Source: Phragmites australis (taxonomy: Eukaryota > Streptophyta > Magnoliopsida > Poales > Poaceae). Taken from it: a stretch of 64,000 nt of DNA. The DNA lies in assembly GCF_958298935.1 (NCBI RefSeq), contig NC_084927.1:18670001-18734000 (forward strand), in the 5' to 3' direction. Made by a program: the position numbers and the translations under genes. Positions within the stretch are counted from its first letter, which is position 1; each line of letters starts with the position of its first letter. The notes beneath the pieces were generated by a model. That model saw nothing but the letters and a program-made list of their open reading frames with translations. It ran no database searches and was not told the DNA's origin. Of this stretch, positions 46,301 to 56,541 are shown piece by piece.

Positions 46301-46604
46301 CCGGCATATCGGTGCACATGTCTTCATCTTCTCTTTCAATGTATTTCCCTTCCTGTACAATCTCAGCTTCACCGTGCTCGGTCCAACGGATATAGCCAGA
46401 CATAAAGCCCCTTGGCATCAAGTGGGAATGTATCTGCTGGGTGGTGGAGAACTACTTCTTCTTCTCGCAATTGACGCATGGACAACACGTGTATTGAGAC
46501 TATGTATTTGACTTGTGCGTCGCGGCTTGTACCAGGAAACAATCCACATCATTTTTGTACTTTGTGCTCACACGACTCGCATCGTACATCCATCTTATGT
46601 CCAT
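43323..46604 (-). pseudogene. CACTA TNP2-type transposase with DUF4218 and DUF4216 domains
   Basis: The start at 46604 (MDIRWMYDASRVSTKYKNDV) is the transposase-associated domain; its zinc-like CCPCVNC is readable. The Tnp2 core follows: VVCPLGLEVQKIHAYPSDC, YCGEHANMQACLVCG, FAEDVRNITFGLSTDGMNLF, LVLIPGLRQPDNDIDVYLKP, YYACVYCLDETE and KIDVMHIEKNVCDSLIGTLL. DUF4218 (about 44650-44140) reads ETLSQLEALFPLSFFDIMVH and MYPFERFMRVLKKYVHN. DUF4216 lies at 44033-43323 (YYGFIEEIWEIDYG, VPLFWCQWVRL). At least seven stops lie in frame, several where Trp is expected (TAG near 45511, TGA near 45270). The family product cuts at the CACTA ends in the nucleus. Confidence 0.9.
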
Positions 46605-47479
46605 CTACAATTATATCATTATTGTAAATCCGAATTCATAACATCTAGAACATTTTGCGATCACCAACAAATAAATTACCTCGCCATCTCCTACCGGAAA
46701 TTAGCCTGGGTTGGAGGAGCCGCCTTTTGCATGCTTTCGCGTCCGCTTCTGATAAGTATTTGTTGGTGACATCCCTAGAAATTTTCTTTATTATTCAACA
46801 CCTTATCTATGACTCATTAAGGAAACATGTAAAATAAATACAATCATAGATAAATATAATTGTATCTTGCTACATACCTAAATATCATGGTGAAATTTTC
46901 TAATTCATTGAAAATCAAAATAAATACGCTCATATCTAAAGTTTCCATATTAGGATCATGCTAATTAATTAAAATAGAAAAAATATAATTGGAGCTTTCT
47001 ACATGCCTAAATATCATGGCTAATTATTCTAATTCACTAAAAATCAACCATAAAGACACTCATACCTAAAGTTTCTATATTAGAGCTTGCTAATTAATTA
47101 AAATATAAAAAATATAATTGGAGTTTGCTATATACCTTAATATCATGGCTAAATTTTCTATTTCATTAAAAACCAAAAACAAATATGCTCATACATATAG
47201 CTAATGTAAATCAATCATAAAGACACTTTCCACCAGAATTGAAGCTTCCATATTATAAATGAGGTATAATTGCATCTAAATTGTCTCAAAACATCATGGC
47301 CATAGGTTCATCGCCATCATTTCAAAATCTAGAGCAATTTAGCAAATAAAATTCAAATAGAAATGGATTAGAGAGGAAGTTACACACCTTGGAACACCTA
47401 GGGCATGAGGATTCCTCAAAATTTTGAAGCCACCAAGATCCTGGTGAGCAAAAATGGCCACCATCGAGCAAGAATAGTG

Positions 47480-47632
47480 AGGAGAGAGCCGGGCATCACT
47501 GCCAGCTCAATCCATCGACCGGCAGTGATGACCCTTATCATTGCTGGTTCATAAGCCACAATGACTGATTCTTCTCGCGCAGCTTATGAACCGATAGTGA
47601 TGCCCCATCACTGTCGACCCACATATAAGGCT
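47480..47632. repeat. Right subterminal repeats of the CACTA element
   Basis: GCATCACTGCCAGCTCAAT, GACCGGCAGTGATGACC and ATCACTGTCGACCC match the vocabulary of the left end. Confidence 0.8.
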
Positions 47633-47650
47633 AGTTCTGTAGTAGTGATA

Positions 47651-48262
47651 TCATCCACTTTGACTGCCTCTTTGCCATATGTCAAAGTTAGTGACCAAGT
47701 GTTCATAAGACCTTAGCAAGGAGCACAGAAGGATAATCATCTTGTCTTCATCATCAATTTTCACATCCACCTTCACAAGGTCAACGACAACTAGATTGAA
47801 GATGTTTATATGCTCAGCAAAATCTGACCCCTCCTGCATCTTCATACCGTATAGTTTTTGCTTTAGATATAGCTTCTAAGTCAATGTCTTGGACACGAAT
47901 TGATCAGCCAATTTATCCCAAATCTTCTTCGGTGATAATTCATCCATGATATGGTACATAATTTGATTAGAGAGACACAACCTAATTATCTCAGCCACTT
48001 GTGCTTGCATCTCCTCCCACTTATCATTATCTACTATGGGTAGCTTCGTCACTTGTAGAGCCTTTAGGATACCCTACTGTGCCATTAGATCCTTAACCCT
48101 CCTCATCTGCCAAATCTTTGTCAGTCCCGGGTTAATCGAGCCAGTAGCCTCACGCACGTCCTGTGACACCTCATGACACCCAGCTTGACCTTGATTGCAC
48201 CTTCACTGCCATCGGTCCTCCGACGCCAACATCAGCCTCTGAAGTAGGGTTTGAAAATTCAT
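47651..48262 (-). pseudogene. Copia gag N-terminal part, split from its C-terminus by the CACTA element
   Basis: The frame opens near 48262; motifs include WQMRRVKDLMAQ, NDKWEEMQAQVAEIIRLCLS, MDELSPKKIWDKLADQFVSK, GMKMQEGSDFAEHINIFN and DVKIDDEDKMIILLCSL. These follow the usual UBN2-type gag layout. Continuation lies at 36366 on the other side of the CACTA element. Two or three stops and a frameshift are present. Confidence 0.85.
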
Positions 48263-49045
48263 TGATAACTGGTCAATAATTGCCATAGCTGACCAATTCG
48301 CTCCCCACTGAATTCACAAGTGGACCGGTTTTCAAATTTCAATTCAAAAAATTCAAATCGGATTTTAAAAAATAAAAAAAATCTATAAAAACTAGAGATA
48401 ATTATAAGACTATCTATGAAAAAAAAATTCAAAAAAATATAAGACAATCTATGAAAAAAATGTATCAAAATTTTTTTTCAAAATTTTCAAAAGAAAAAGA
48501 CATGCACAAACATCGATAGATTGAAAAAAGGCTGAAACGGGTCGAATGTACAGTGCAAACAACCAGTTTCAGCCTAGATCTATGGGATAAGGGCAGGAGG
48601 TCTTGATCCTCATTGTCAATTCCCCTCGTGTCTAGCAGTAGCCAATCCACATGACTTCCGCGAGCTCGGCCAGATCCGTCGTGAAGTCGAGGAAATCCGG
48701 CGGTGGAAGCAAGAAATTTGGTCTGCATTGGGCGGTTACCGTCCACACTTCAGCAGTTATTGTGATTGGCGGAGGCAAAAGCGAGCGCCTAGGGCTAGAG
48801 CACATTTCTACAAAATTTGATCGGTAATCGTCTAAATCTGAGCTATTTTTTATATAATGTGGTCGGTATGTGTGCTTAGGAGCTTATCAGGGCAGTTAGT
48901 TGGCGATTCGGTTGAGTCCGACTGATTTATTGCTTGGTTCGCTCGGTTTTCGGCCCAATGTAGTTGGTTTTCGATTGGCGCTCAGTTAATACTGTATCAT
49001 GAACTAAGGTAGCAGGAACACATCAAAACTACATGTTCAGTGCCA
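48263..49045. other. Leader of the nested copia element
   Basis: About 780 bp between gag and 5' LTR; this is long for a copia leader. T- and A-rich tracts (48355-48490) adjoin a GC-richer piece (48590-48730) of unknown origin. The minus-strand start after the LTR is TGGCACTGAACATG, possibly the PBS, but it does not match the usual initiator-Met site. Confidence 0.45.
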
Positions 49046-49348
49046 TGTTGGTTTGGTCAAGCCAAACCAACAAGTTTTTTTTCATGATTCAAATCAAAAG
49101 TGCTCTAGCAAGATGGAATCACATGCTATTTTTAACGAGGTTTGGTCAACTTGACTACATCCTTGGGGCATGACTACAAGCGCTCCTCCTCAACTATTTA
49201 CGTCGATCTGCGGTTATAATGATGGTGCCTTCTATTTAATGGCCTGGAAATAGGAGTCCAACTCTAACTCTATTTTTAGTCCCACTCAATTACAACTCAA
49301 GGCTATTTATAACTGACCCTGTACATATATTCAACACATATTCCAACA
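49046..49348 (-). repeat. 5' LTR of the nested copia
   Basis: 303 bp, TGTTGG to CCAACA, partner of 33782-34059. Confidence 0.8.
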
Positions 49349-49557
49349 ACTATTGCAGAAAATGTGATTAGTACTGGTTCATAACTTGTATCAATGCCAG
49401 TTCATGAACCGATACTATGCAAGTGACATCAATAATCGATGGTTATCACTGTCGGTTTATGTCATCAACCGATAATGATACTGTAGCAGTGAGTGTTGGT
49501 TTTAAACAAACCGACAGTGATAGCCGGGTGCGAATTGGTGTTTCTGTATTAATGACT

Positions 49558-51552
49558 TCAGCTCAAAAGTATGCGGCAACTCCCTGGTCCAGGAATATGT
49601 GTGGATGCATGGCAAGTGGGACATTTGTTTTTTTATCATGACGAAATTTATACCGGAACATTCGCTAACTAGGAGTGTATTATTTGCGCGCATATGGTAT
49701 CGAACGCTCAAATCAATTCAACTTGAGTGGGACAACTGACAACACTCTCTCACTGCACGCAAAGAAAACCACGAAACGCGGCACACACTAGGGCGAGAAC
49801 GAGCATGGAATTCATTACAAGAAATTGCCAATCGCTCACTCTGGGGTGGTTTCAGTTAATCAATCCCCTGAAATATTGATCGATCGTGCAAGACTTTTAC
49901 TGCTATATGGATGAAATTTGTTAAAGACTGGGCGAAGTGACGGAGATTACTGAGAATAGCATGCAAAATCCCACTTCTGTGCAGGCAGTAGCTTTTGCTG
50001 GAGAATGGTAAAAAGAAGTCAGGGCAAATTAAAGTAAAAATTGCACAAGATCCAACATGTGCATCCGAGTACGTGGCTTTGCTTTATGTGGGAGAAAAGC
50101 TGGGATCAAAGGGGACATGGAGCATGTCAGGCCAGAGACTGATGCATGCTGCTGCCCACCATGAATATTTGTACGCATGCATGTAAGCTCAACCTAGGTC
50201 AGCTTTTTTGGGCCCTTGTGCTCTCCACTAACTTCATGCTAGCCTACTACTACTGCAATGCTGCACCAATTCATGCTACTACTACTTTTACATATGATCT
50301 TACCAATTACTGGTAGTGCATGATACATCCGGTATGAGCTGGGGCAAAGGGCATCTCCTTTTGGACAATGATTTATGCATCATGGTCCTTCAATGTTGCC
50401 CAGCTGCACACCCCCAATATGCAAGAGAAAGGGAGCCCTTTGGCCACCATGCATTTGTATGAATCAGGCCCCTCAAGACAAGGGACTTTGCCCACTTCCA
50501 TATTAGACTGTTTCTTTAACTTTATATGCCTAGCTCTCTCTCTCCTATGCTTTTGCACTTTCATGGAAATATCACTGCTCCAAATTAAGCCACTACTTTG
50601 GGCATATGCTAGCACTACATTACAATTTTATGTGTGAGTTCATGTATGGGTGATGTGTTGTCAACATTTGCAGGCTTCACAGTTGCTTAGGTCATTGTAA
50701 AAAGGAGAGATACACTGATCTTACACTGATCTCAGGACAACTCTAGTGGTTGTAGATAGCAGCTAGCTCTTATTAATGTGGCATGCAAAGATAAGAGAAG
50801 TAGGTAGGGGTGGAGATAAAGTTAACGTGGAGGGAAATCTTACTCACGTGAAGAGGAATCTTGGAGAGCTAGCTTTTAAAGAAGAAAAAAAAAAGAAATA
50901 GCTCTAAGCGTTATGAGGTATGAGGAACAAAATCTTTTAAAAAGTATGTAAAGAGAAATAGAAGATAGCAACTGAAGATGCCGTTAAGCTAGCTTTACAT
51001 ATATCTTAACCTAGATAGAGGTCTAGAACGCTGGTGATGGGGAATGTACAATCTGTCACGTATAGCACAGCAACGTCTCTGGCAGTCAGCTCTTATCCAA
51101 AGGACACATTTCAAAACCCAGATTAACGAATCATAGAGAAATCGGTACATTTCCTACAGAATTCATAGTACAATCCTACCCACCAACCCCCCCCCCCCCC
51201 CTCCCCCAAATTTTTTAAGCAAGTTTGACGACCAGCTAACTTACGCGTCTGATTGGCTCATAGCTACAACTGTGGCAAGATCGAAAAGGTGTGGCAATAT
51301 ACCATTTGGTAACCAAAGTATGTCACGATTTTAATCGCCTAACCTTAGGCAGTTTTGGCAAAAAATGGCAAACTGTGGCAATTTTAATGTATCTACCAAA
51401 TGGGCCACGTACCCACCTTTCCTTGTCAATTTAAGCTTTTCAAAGAACCGATTGTTACATAAAAGTACATACATAGTTAAAGCTAGCAGGACTTGAGTTC
51501 TAGTCATGTCTATGTCAAATCTAAAGGAGCCTAGAGGGCGGTACTCCTGTTG
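49558..51552. other. Anonymous sequence with no recognised gene
   Basis: Short frames only. Runs include a C tract at about 51187-51202. No LTR or terminal inverted repeat seen. Confidence 0.4.
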
Positions 51553-51559
51553 CTCATGT

Positions 51560-52217
51560 CAAGGTGGAAAATGGATATCAGATATCCCTATTATCCGGTA
51601 TTCATATTGATCAAAGGTAAATATGGTAAGAAAAAATCCGTATCTGACTAACAAACTGATACAAATATGGATATATCCGAATTTGTCTTCCAGATATGAA
51701 TATGGATATATCTGAACTCGTTTTCCCAGATATGGATATCGATACGGATAATATACGTATCCAGATATGCAAAATACTTCTCTAGAATATAAATATTAGT
51801 AACATAAAGTTCTATTATTTTATCGTATTCTCTTACTTAATTCTTTCGATCCTACCACACATATTGTAGCAATAAATCTCACCCTTTCATCTCCCATCCA
51901 ACGGTTCGAAATCATCAAAAGTCATAGTACTGTACAAAAAATAGCTCTATGCCTTAAAGTAGAGGATTAATCCACTAAAAATAAGATTCCTGTGTTAAAT
52001 TGCTGTCATGCATGTGTCAAGTAAAATTGTTATTTTACAATTTGCCGTTAAAGCTATAGGGTATTCACATACAACTAAATCTATTAGGTATTCAGATGTG
52101 GATTTGGATTCAAACAATATGATCCGTATCCGCATTGTATTCATGGTCGTATTAAAATATGGATAGCATTGTGGAAAGTGGACAATTCAATCCGTATCCG
52201 ATCTGGTTCCACCCCTG
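51560..52217. mobile_element. hAT-like non-autonomous DNA transposon
   Basis: Ends are CAAGGTGGAAAATGG (51560) and, inverted from the right, CAGGGGTGGAACCAG (52217), a degenerate hAT-type CAGGGGTGG terminus. Flanks CTCATGT (51553-51559) and CGCATGT (52218-52224) match at six of seven bases. Interior is AT-rich with repeated GATATCC, GGATATATCCGAA and CCGTATCC palindromic words. No coding capacity, 658 bp. Confidence 0.65.
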
Positions 52218-52224
52218 CGCATGT

Positions 52225-52719
52225 GACCGAGAGGAAGCCAAGTTATGATTTTTTTAAATAATAATATTTTATTGGAAAATTGCCAAAATATTATCCAAAA
52301 TCCAATATTTGGGGAAATAGGTGCTCGTTGACACGCGAAGTGCTGACTAGGGACCTGTTGGCACTCCTCATGTCGACAGTCTACATGGCATGATGTGGCA
52401 GTGGGGCCTGGGTCCTACCGGTATGCACGATAGGCCAAGAGGGCATGTTGGCACTCCGTGTGCTGAAAGGTCCCCAGGTATGTCGGCAGCGGTATTGTAG
52501 CCGACAGGCCTGTCGGTAACTGGTGTGCTGACAAGTCTATTGGCAAATTGAGTGCCGATAGGTATTTCTTTAATTTACTTATATATTTGTATTGACCTAT
52601 TTTTATGTAAACCATAAAAAAATAATCTAATGGAAAATTGAAGTGGAATACGATGCAATGGCATAATATTGAAATGTTAAATTATCTAACAAGGGCGACT
52701 GAATACGACAATTTTATCT
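52225..52719. other. Low-complexity region with TGTCGGCA-type words
   Basis: Bases 52320-52565 repeat TGTTGGCACTC, TGTCGGCAGC, CTGTCGGTAAC and GTGCCGATAGG in alternation. It looks like subterminal sequence of an unidentified DNA element. No ends located. Confidence 0.4.
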
Positions 52720-52995
52720 ACGCAAACCACATATGGACCACAAATTGACTCTAACAACGACAATGGCATGTGCGGTACAATTTTCGTACCAACATGGACA
52801 CGTAATGACTATGGACCTAACATTCCTTAGGGAATTTAATCAAGCCAATTACTACTGACGCAAATCACGAACAGGCCACATACAGACTCTAACAACGACA
52901 ATGGCATGTACGATACAATTTTCATACTAACCTAGACATATACCGACTCTAACCTATCATGCCTTAGGGAATTGAATCTAGTCAATTAATACCGA
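52720..52995 (+). repeat. Two-copy 138-bp tandem duplication
   Basis: Copy 1 (52720-52857) and copy 2 (52858-52995) share GACTCTAACAACGACAATGG, GGTACAATTTTC-like, and CCTTAGGGAATT words. Divergence is roughly 15-20% by eye. Confidence 0.75.
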
Positions 52996-53002
52996 TACTC
53001 TA

Positions 53003-53585
53003 CTAAGTGCAGCGGGGGTACTTTCCATTTATTGCCTCCTCAGGTCTAGCTTCATGCACCCGACGTGCCCTCTCGCGTTTCCTCTCCCTATCCACCTCAC
53101 GCACCTCCTCCTTCAGGCAGTTCTCCTCCTCTCTCAGCTTCCACTGTTCCTCCTGTATGCATTTTTTGGTAGCACCTCTCCTCTCATCTGCTTCCATTTC
53201 ATGGAATTGTCTCTATGCCGCCTGGTGTTGCGCATGTTAGAGGAACATATCTGCTTGACCCTTCTCAGTATCCAGCCACTGTATAAAGTCACATAGTTGT
53301 GGTGGAGAGTAGAAAAGAAGAACAAAATCATCAATGGTAAATGACATATAGCTGTGATATAGTTTTGCAAGATATGAGTACCTAGCTATAGTAGCCACCA
53401 TGGTTGTTGCCCTCCGATGGGTCGTACTCGTAGTTGGAGCATATGAAGAACCTTCTGTCGTAGGTGTCTGAGAAGTTGTTGGACTTCGTAACCCTACAAA
53501 GGTCTCCACACCACCACATCCAAACTTCAACCCTGGCAGGGGTAGCAGCCAACATTGACTTTTTTGGGTGAGGATCAAAGGCCAT
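53003..53585 (-). pseudogene. GRF-type zinc-finger protein gene, probably relic
   Basis: The minus strand opens MAFDPHPKKSMLAATPA (ATG 53585). A GRF-type finger is recognisable: WCGDLCRVTKSNNFSD, then DRRFFICSNYEYDP, and after a probable intron CDFIQWLDTEKGQADMFL. The last Cys and the QWLD block are typical of the family. A charged helix follows to 53003 (CLKEEVREVDRERKRERARR) ending RCT. Separate frames require splicing (a donor-like AGGTACTC near 53383) and a stop after DMFL, so the gene may be dead. GRF fingers bind single-stranded nucleic acid in some nucleases. In grasses many short GRF genes sit among transposons, and function here is unknown. Confidence 0.6.
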
Positions 53586-53714
53586 TTTGGTATGAGTAGA
53601 AGAGTTTGGTTTGTTTGGACAAGGAACCTCTTGGGATGCTATTTATACTGAAAATCAATGATGGTTCATGGACTGAGTCCACAAAAAATAGTTTGGACAA
53701 GAATTTGATTCATC

Positions 53715-53860
53715 TGAAAAGCCTAAATCTGCAAAGGATATGTCTGAAAAGGATGCATCTGAAAAGGCTATGTCTAAAACGGCTATGTCTGAAAAGTCTA
53801 CATCTGAAAAGGCTACCTTAGAAAAGCCTACAACTGAAAAAGGCAACGTATGAAAAGCCT
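53715..53860. repeat. 15-bp minisatellite
   Basis: About nine imperfect copies of TCTGAAAAGGCTATG. On the minus strand it reads as five-residue units of the form FSDxx or FSDIA within a 63-aa frame (53846-53655). It lies just upstream of the GRF gene. Confidence 0.8.
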
Positions 53861-53959
53861 AGGTATTAAAATGTTTGAATCAGGGCTTAAAATTAGATTA
53901 AGTGTTGTGTGTAGGTTTTAAGGTTAGGCTTAGCTTACCTCTATCATGGGCATGCATCT

Positions 53960-53966
53960 ATAAAAA
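53960..53966 (+). promoter_or_regulatory. Candidate TATA box
   Basis: TATAAAAAGG lies about 40 bp before an ATG at 54003 (ATGGCGACTAGAGG). Spacing is short for a start codon but possible for a leader of about 10-15 bases. Confidence 0.35.
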
Positions 53967-54002
53967 GGTTCCCTGACTTTCAACCGAAACCACAAGAAAC
54001 AA

Positions 54003-56541
54003 TGGCGACTAGAGGTGGGAGGGGGAGAGGGTGAGGGTCAAGTGGTGCGGGGAGGGCATCGGTGATCTAGCCAGGTTCCTTTGGTCCTATTGCGTACGAT
54101 GAGCCACTTGACATCTTCCCTTTGCAGAGGAAGAGTGAGCTTCAGCCACCACTTGATCTTAGGACTTACAACGATCTTCAAGGTCGTTGCACTGCACGCA
54201 AAACACGAGCGCTAAGGGCTCCCCCTCATGATGTCTCATCGCTCCGTGGTCAACAGCTCGACTATGAGGCCAAGACCCCCGCATAGAACCTGCAACCTAC
54301 GCAAGTAATTCTTAACCACCTGTCGGTGGCAGTACTAGAGAGTTCACCAGTAGCACCTTGGCTGCATGATCTCACCCTCTTGGTAGAGACTGCCCAGCAC
54401 CAAACCGTGGTATCCACCACCCCATCCACCATAAGGAGTGGTCAAGGTGGTGGTCAATAGGTTTTGCATTGGACTTTGTGGCTAGAGGGGAATCGTGGTC
54501 CCTCAGTAACAGGGAGTATGAGGAGACTGCCACCATGTTGCGACAGTCCACCTGCAAACCTACGTGACTTGCTTCGCCACCACAACCTTTGCGACATAGT
54601 CTTGGTCCAGAGGGCCACCTGGAAATAGGAGGATCATACCCAACGAGAGCAGGATAAGGGCAAGGGGCCCTATCACTAGCCTTTCCCTTGCAGGGAGACG
54701 TCATACTCCTCCGTCACTTCACCCGGGCTATGAAACCATGACTCTTCCCCAGTTGCGTGAAGCTACTCATCGGCGAGCGGCTCCCCACTACAAGACAGGA
54801 TGTAACGCTTTCTTGGCATGGCTGCGAGAGGTGTGATGGCCGAACAAGTTTTGGCCAGTCCTAGCCAAAAAATACTACTACTCGACCAACCTAGAGGAGT
54901 TCTTGCAAATCTACACCACCATGGTGCAGGCCACGAGAGGTGACAGGAAGGTCATGGTGAACTATTTTAAGACCACCCTGATCGATTCACCTCGGTCATG
55001 GCTCATGAACCTCCCCCGTGGGTCGGTTCATTCCTGGGAAGATTTATGTGATCAGTTCATTGCTAACTTCCAAGGAACCTACTCCCGACCAGGGGTCGAG
55101 GATGACTTGTACTAGATCAGGTAGTGACATGGCAAGTCACTGCGAGATTACATCCGCGTTTCATTGAATTTTGAATACCATTCCAAATACCACAGGTGAG
55201 TCCATGGTCATTGCATTTAGGAGGGGGTCAAAGATCAGAAGATGGTCGAATAGCTGGCCGCCAAGGAGGTCTAAATCACAGACAAGTGCATGCAGGCTGT
55301 CGAGGCCCGAAAGCGTTAGACCGACATGAAGTAGCACCCATGGGCACCCCGCATCTTCCAAAGGGACTGGTTGGAATGAGAAAAGGAAGAACAATCACAA
55401 GGCTAGGCCACCTGATGTCATGGCAGTCATGCAGACCGACCAACCACACCGATGCTTCGAGAAGAAGGACGGCAAGAAGGGTAGAAGCTACTACCCGATT
55501 CACTGCACTGGTGCACATGACCTGATCGAATGCATGGTTGTGTGAGGCATCATTGACAAAGAGTTTAGGGGTTGCAAACCTGAGTGCAACGATGTGGTGA
55601 AGATGAGGTCAACCCCGATCAGTCGGCTATGGGTTTCCAAAAGGCTGAGCACATGGTCCACCATATCGTTGGTGGTGCCGTAACTTATTCCTCAAATAGG
55701 GAATACAAATCAGTGGTCCACGAGGTATGCGCCACCATGCCGGGTCCAAGTCCATGACTAAAGTGGTCGGAGGTACCTTCACGTTCAGCCAGACAGACCA
55801 CCATGCATGCGTCAAGCGCCCATAACATTACCTCATCGTGTTCGAGCCCACGGTGCACAATGTTCGCATGGGGCGCATATCGATCAATGGAGGGCACTCC
55901 ATCAACCTCCTCTTTGCCAATGCACTAGATTCCCTACAAATCCCAAGGAGTGCATTGAAACTATCTCCTCCCTTCTTTGTAATCACCTCTGACTCTGCGG
56001 TCAAGCCATTAGGGTAGATCGAGCTACCCATCACTTTAGGTTCGCCGAACAACTTCAGGATCGAGAGGGTCCTGTTCATCATCGCGAACTTGGGGATCGT
56101 TTACAACATGATCCTAGGGCGACCAGCGTTGGCACAGTTCATGACCGTCACCTGCTATGCATACCAGGCAATCAAGATCCCTAGTCCCAAGGGAGCCATT
56201 ACCATTTTGGACAACCAAAAGATGGCACTGCACTGTGACAAGAGGAGCCTTGACATGGTTGAGCTAACTCCCAGGTCACAGTCCGAGAACACCGGGCCCA
56301 TGGTTGCCTAGATAAGGTCCACGTTGTCACCAATCCCGACGATCGGCTCAAGGTAGTATGCCTAAATGACATCGACCCATCCAAAACAATCCAAATCAGG
56401 GCTGGCCTGAACCCAAAATAGAAACTCACGTTCATCACTCTCCTCTAGGAAGATGCATATGACTTCTCTTGTAGTCTGTCTGATATGCTTGGAGTCCCTA
56501 GGGACGTAATCAAGCACAAGTTGTCAGTGTGACCTGACGTG
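54003..56541 (+). pseudogene. Tat-type gypsy gag and protease fragment, cut by the chromovirus
   Basis: A degraded N-terminal part (54003-54700) is followed by a clear gag core: EEFLQIYTTMVQATRGDRK, SPRSWLMNLPRGSVHSWED and FIANFQGTYSRPGVEDDLY (54890-55115). The same words occur in the Tat gag at 8568-8750. Traces of a knuckle (PIHCTGAHDLIEC, 55495-55535) and protease (ISINGGHSINLLFANALD, NMILGRPALAQFMTV) follow. The protease motif has Asn (55886-55888) where Asp is expected. The frame runs on to VIKHKLSV*PDV and stops at 56541, where the chromovirus LTR begins. The counterpart in the first element is [12 protein letters not shown], directly before RT. At least ten stops are present. Confidence 0.85.

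Larger units (their letters stand above)
36370..47647 (-). mobile_element. CACTA (En/Spm) transposon, 11.3 kb, two decayed genes
   Basis: It begins CACTACTACAGAAAACC (36370) and ends GGCTAGTTCTGTAGTAGTG (47647), inverse terminal repeats with the CACTA signature. ATA (36367-36369) and ATA (47648-47650) are the 3-bp target duplication. Removing the element and one ATA joins the host copia gag in one frame, an independent proof of the boundaries. Subterminal repeats (36395-36600, 47480-47632) carry GCCGGCAGTGAT-like words in both orientations. Two minus-strand genes lie inside: TNP2-type transposase (46604-43323) and a TNPA/Ulp1-type protein (41028-37431). Confidence 0.95.
33782..49348 (-). mobile_element. 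Non-autonomous Ty1/copia element hosting two later insertions
   Basis: Left (3') LTR 33782-34059 and right (5') LTR 49046-49348 share ATAGGAGTCC, AGTCCCACTCAATTACAACTC and GACCCTGTACATATATTCAA. The right LTR is bounded by TGTTGG and CCAACA. Flanks ACTAC (33777-33781) and ACTAT (49349-49353) give the 5-bp duplication with one change. The minus-strand polypurine AAGGTGAAGTT abuts the left LTR. The own interior is gag (48262-47651 and 36366-36100), a protease stub (36100-35697) and a 118-bp tail (34177-34060); integrase, RT and RNase H are absent. A solo Tat LTR and an 11.3-kb CACTA element interrupt it. Confidence 0.85.
33776..49554. mobile_element. CACTA-type MITE split by a copia insertion
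   Basis: Six bases of one end, CACTAC (33776-33781), sit left of the copia element. The rest (49349-49554) sits right of it, starting ACTATTGCAGAAAA (first five bases are the copia duplication) and ending TTTCTGTATTAATG. The two ends are inverted relatives: CACTACTGCAGAAA against CATTAATACAGAAA. The flanking triplets ACT (33773-33775) and ACT (49555-49557) are the 3-bp duplication typical of CACTA elements. The interior has inverted words such as TATCACTGTCGGTTT and AAACCGACAGTGATA. Original length is about 207 bp. Confidence 0.75.
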
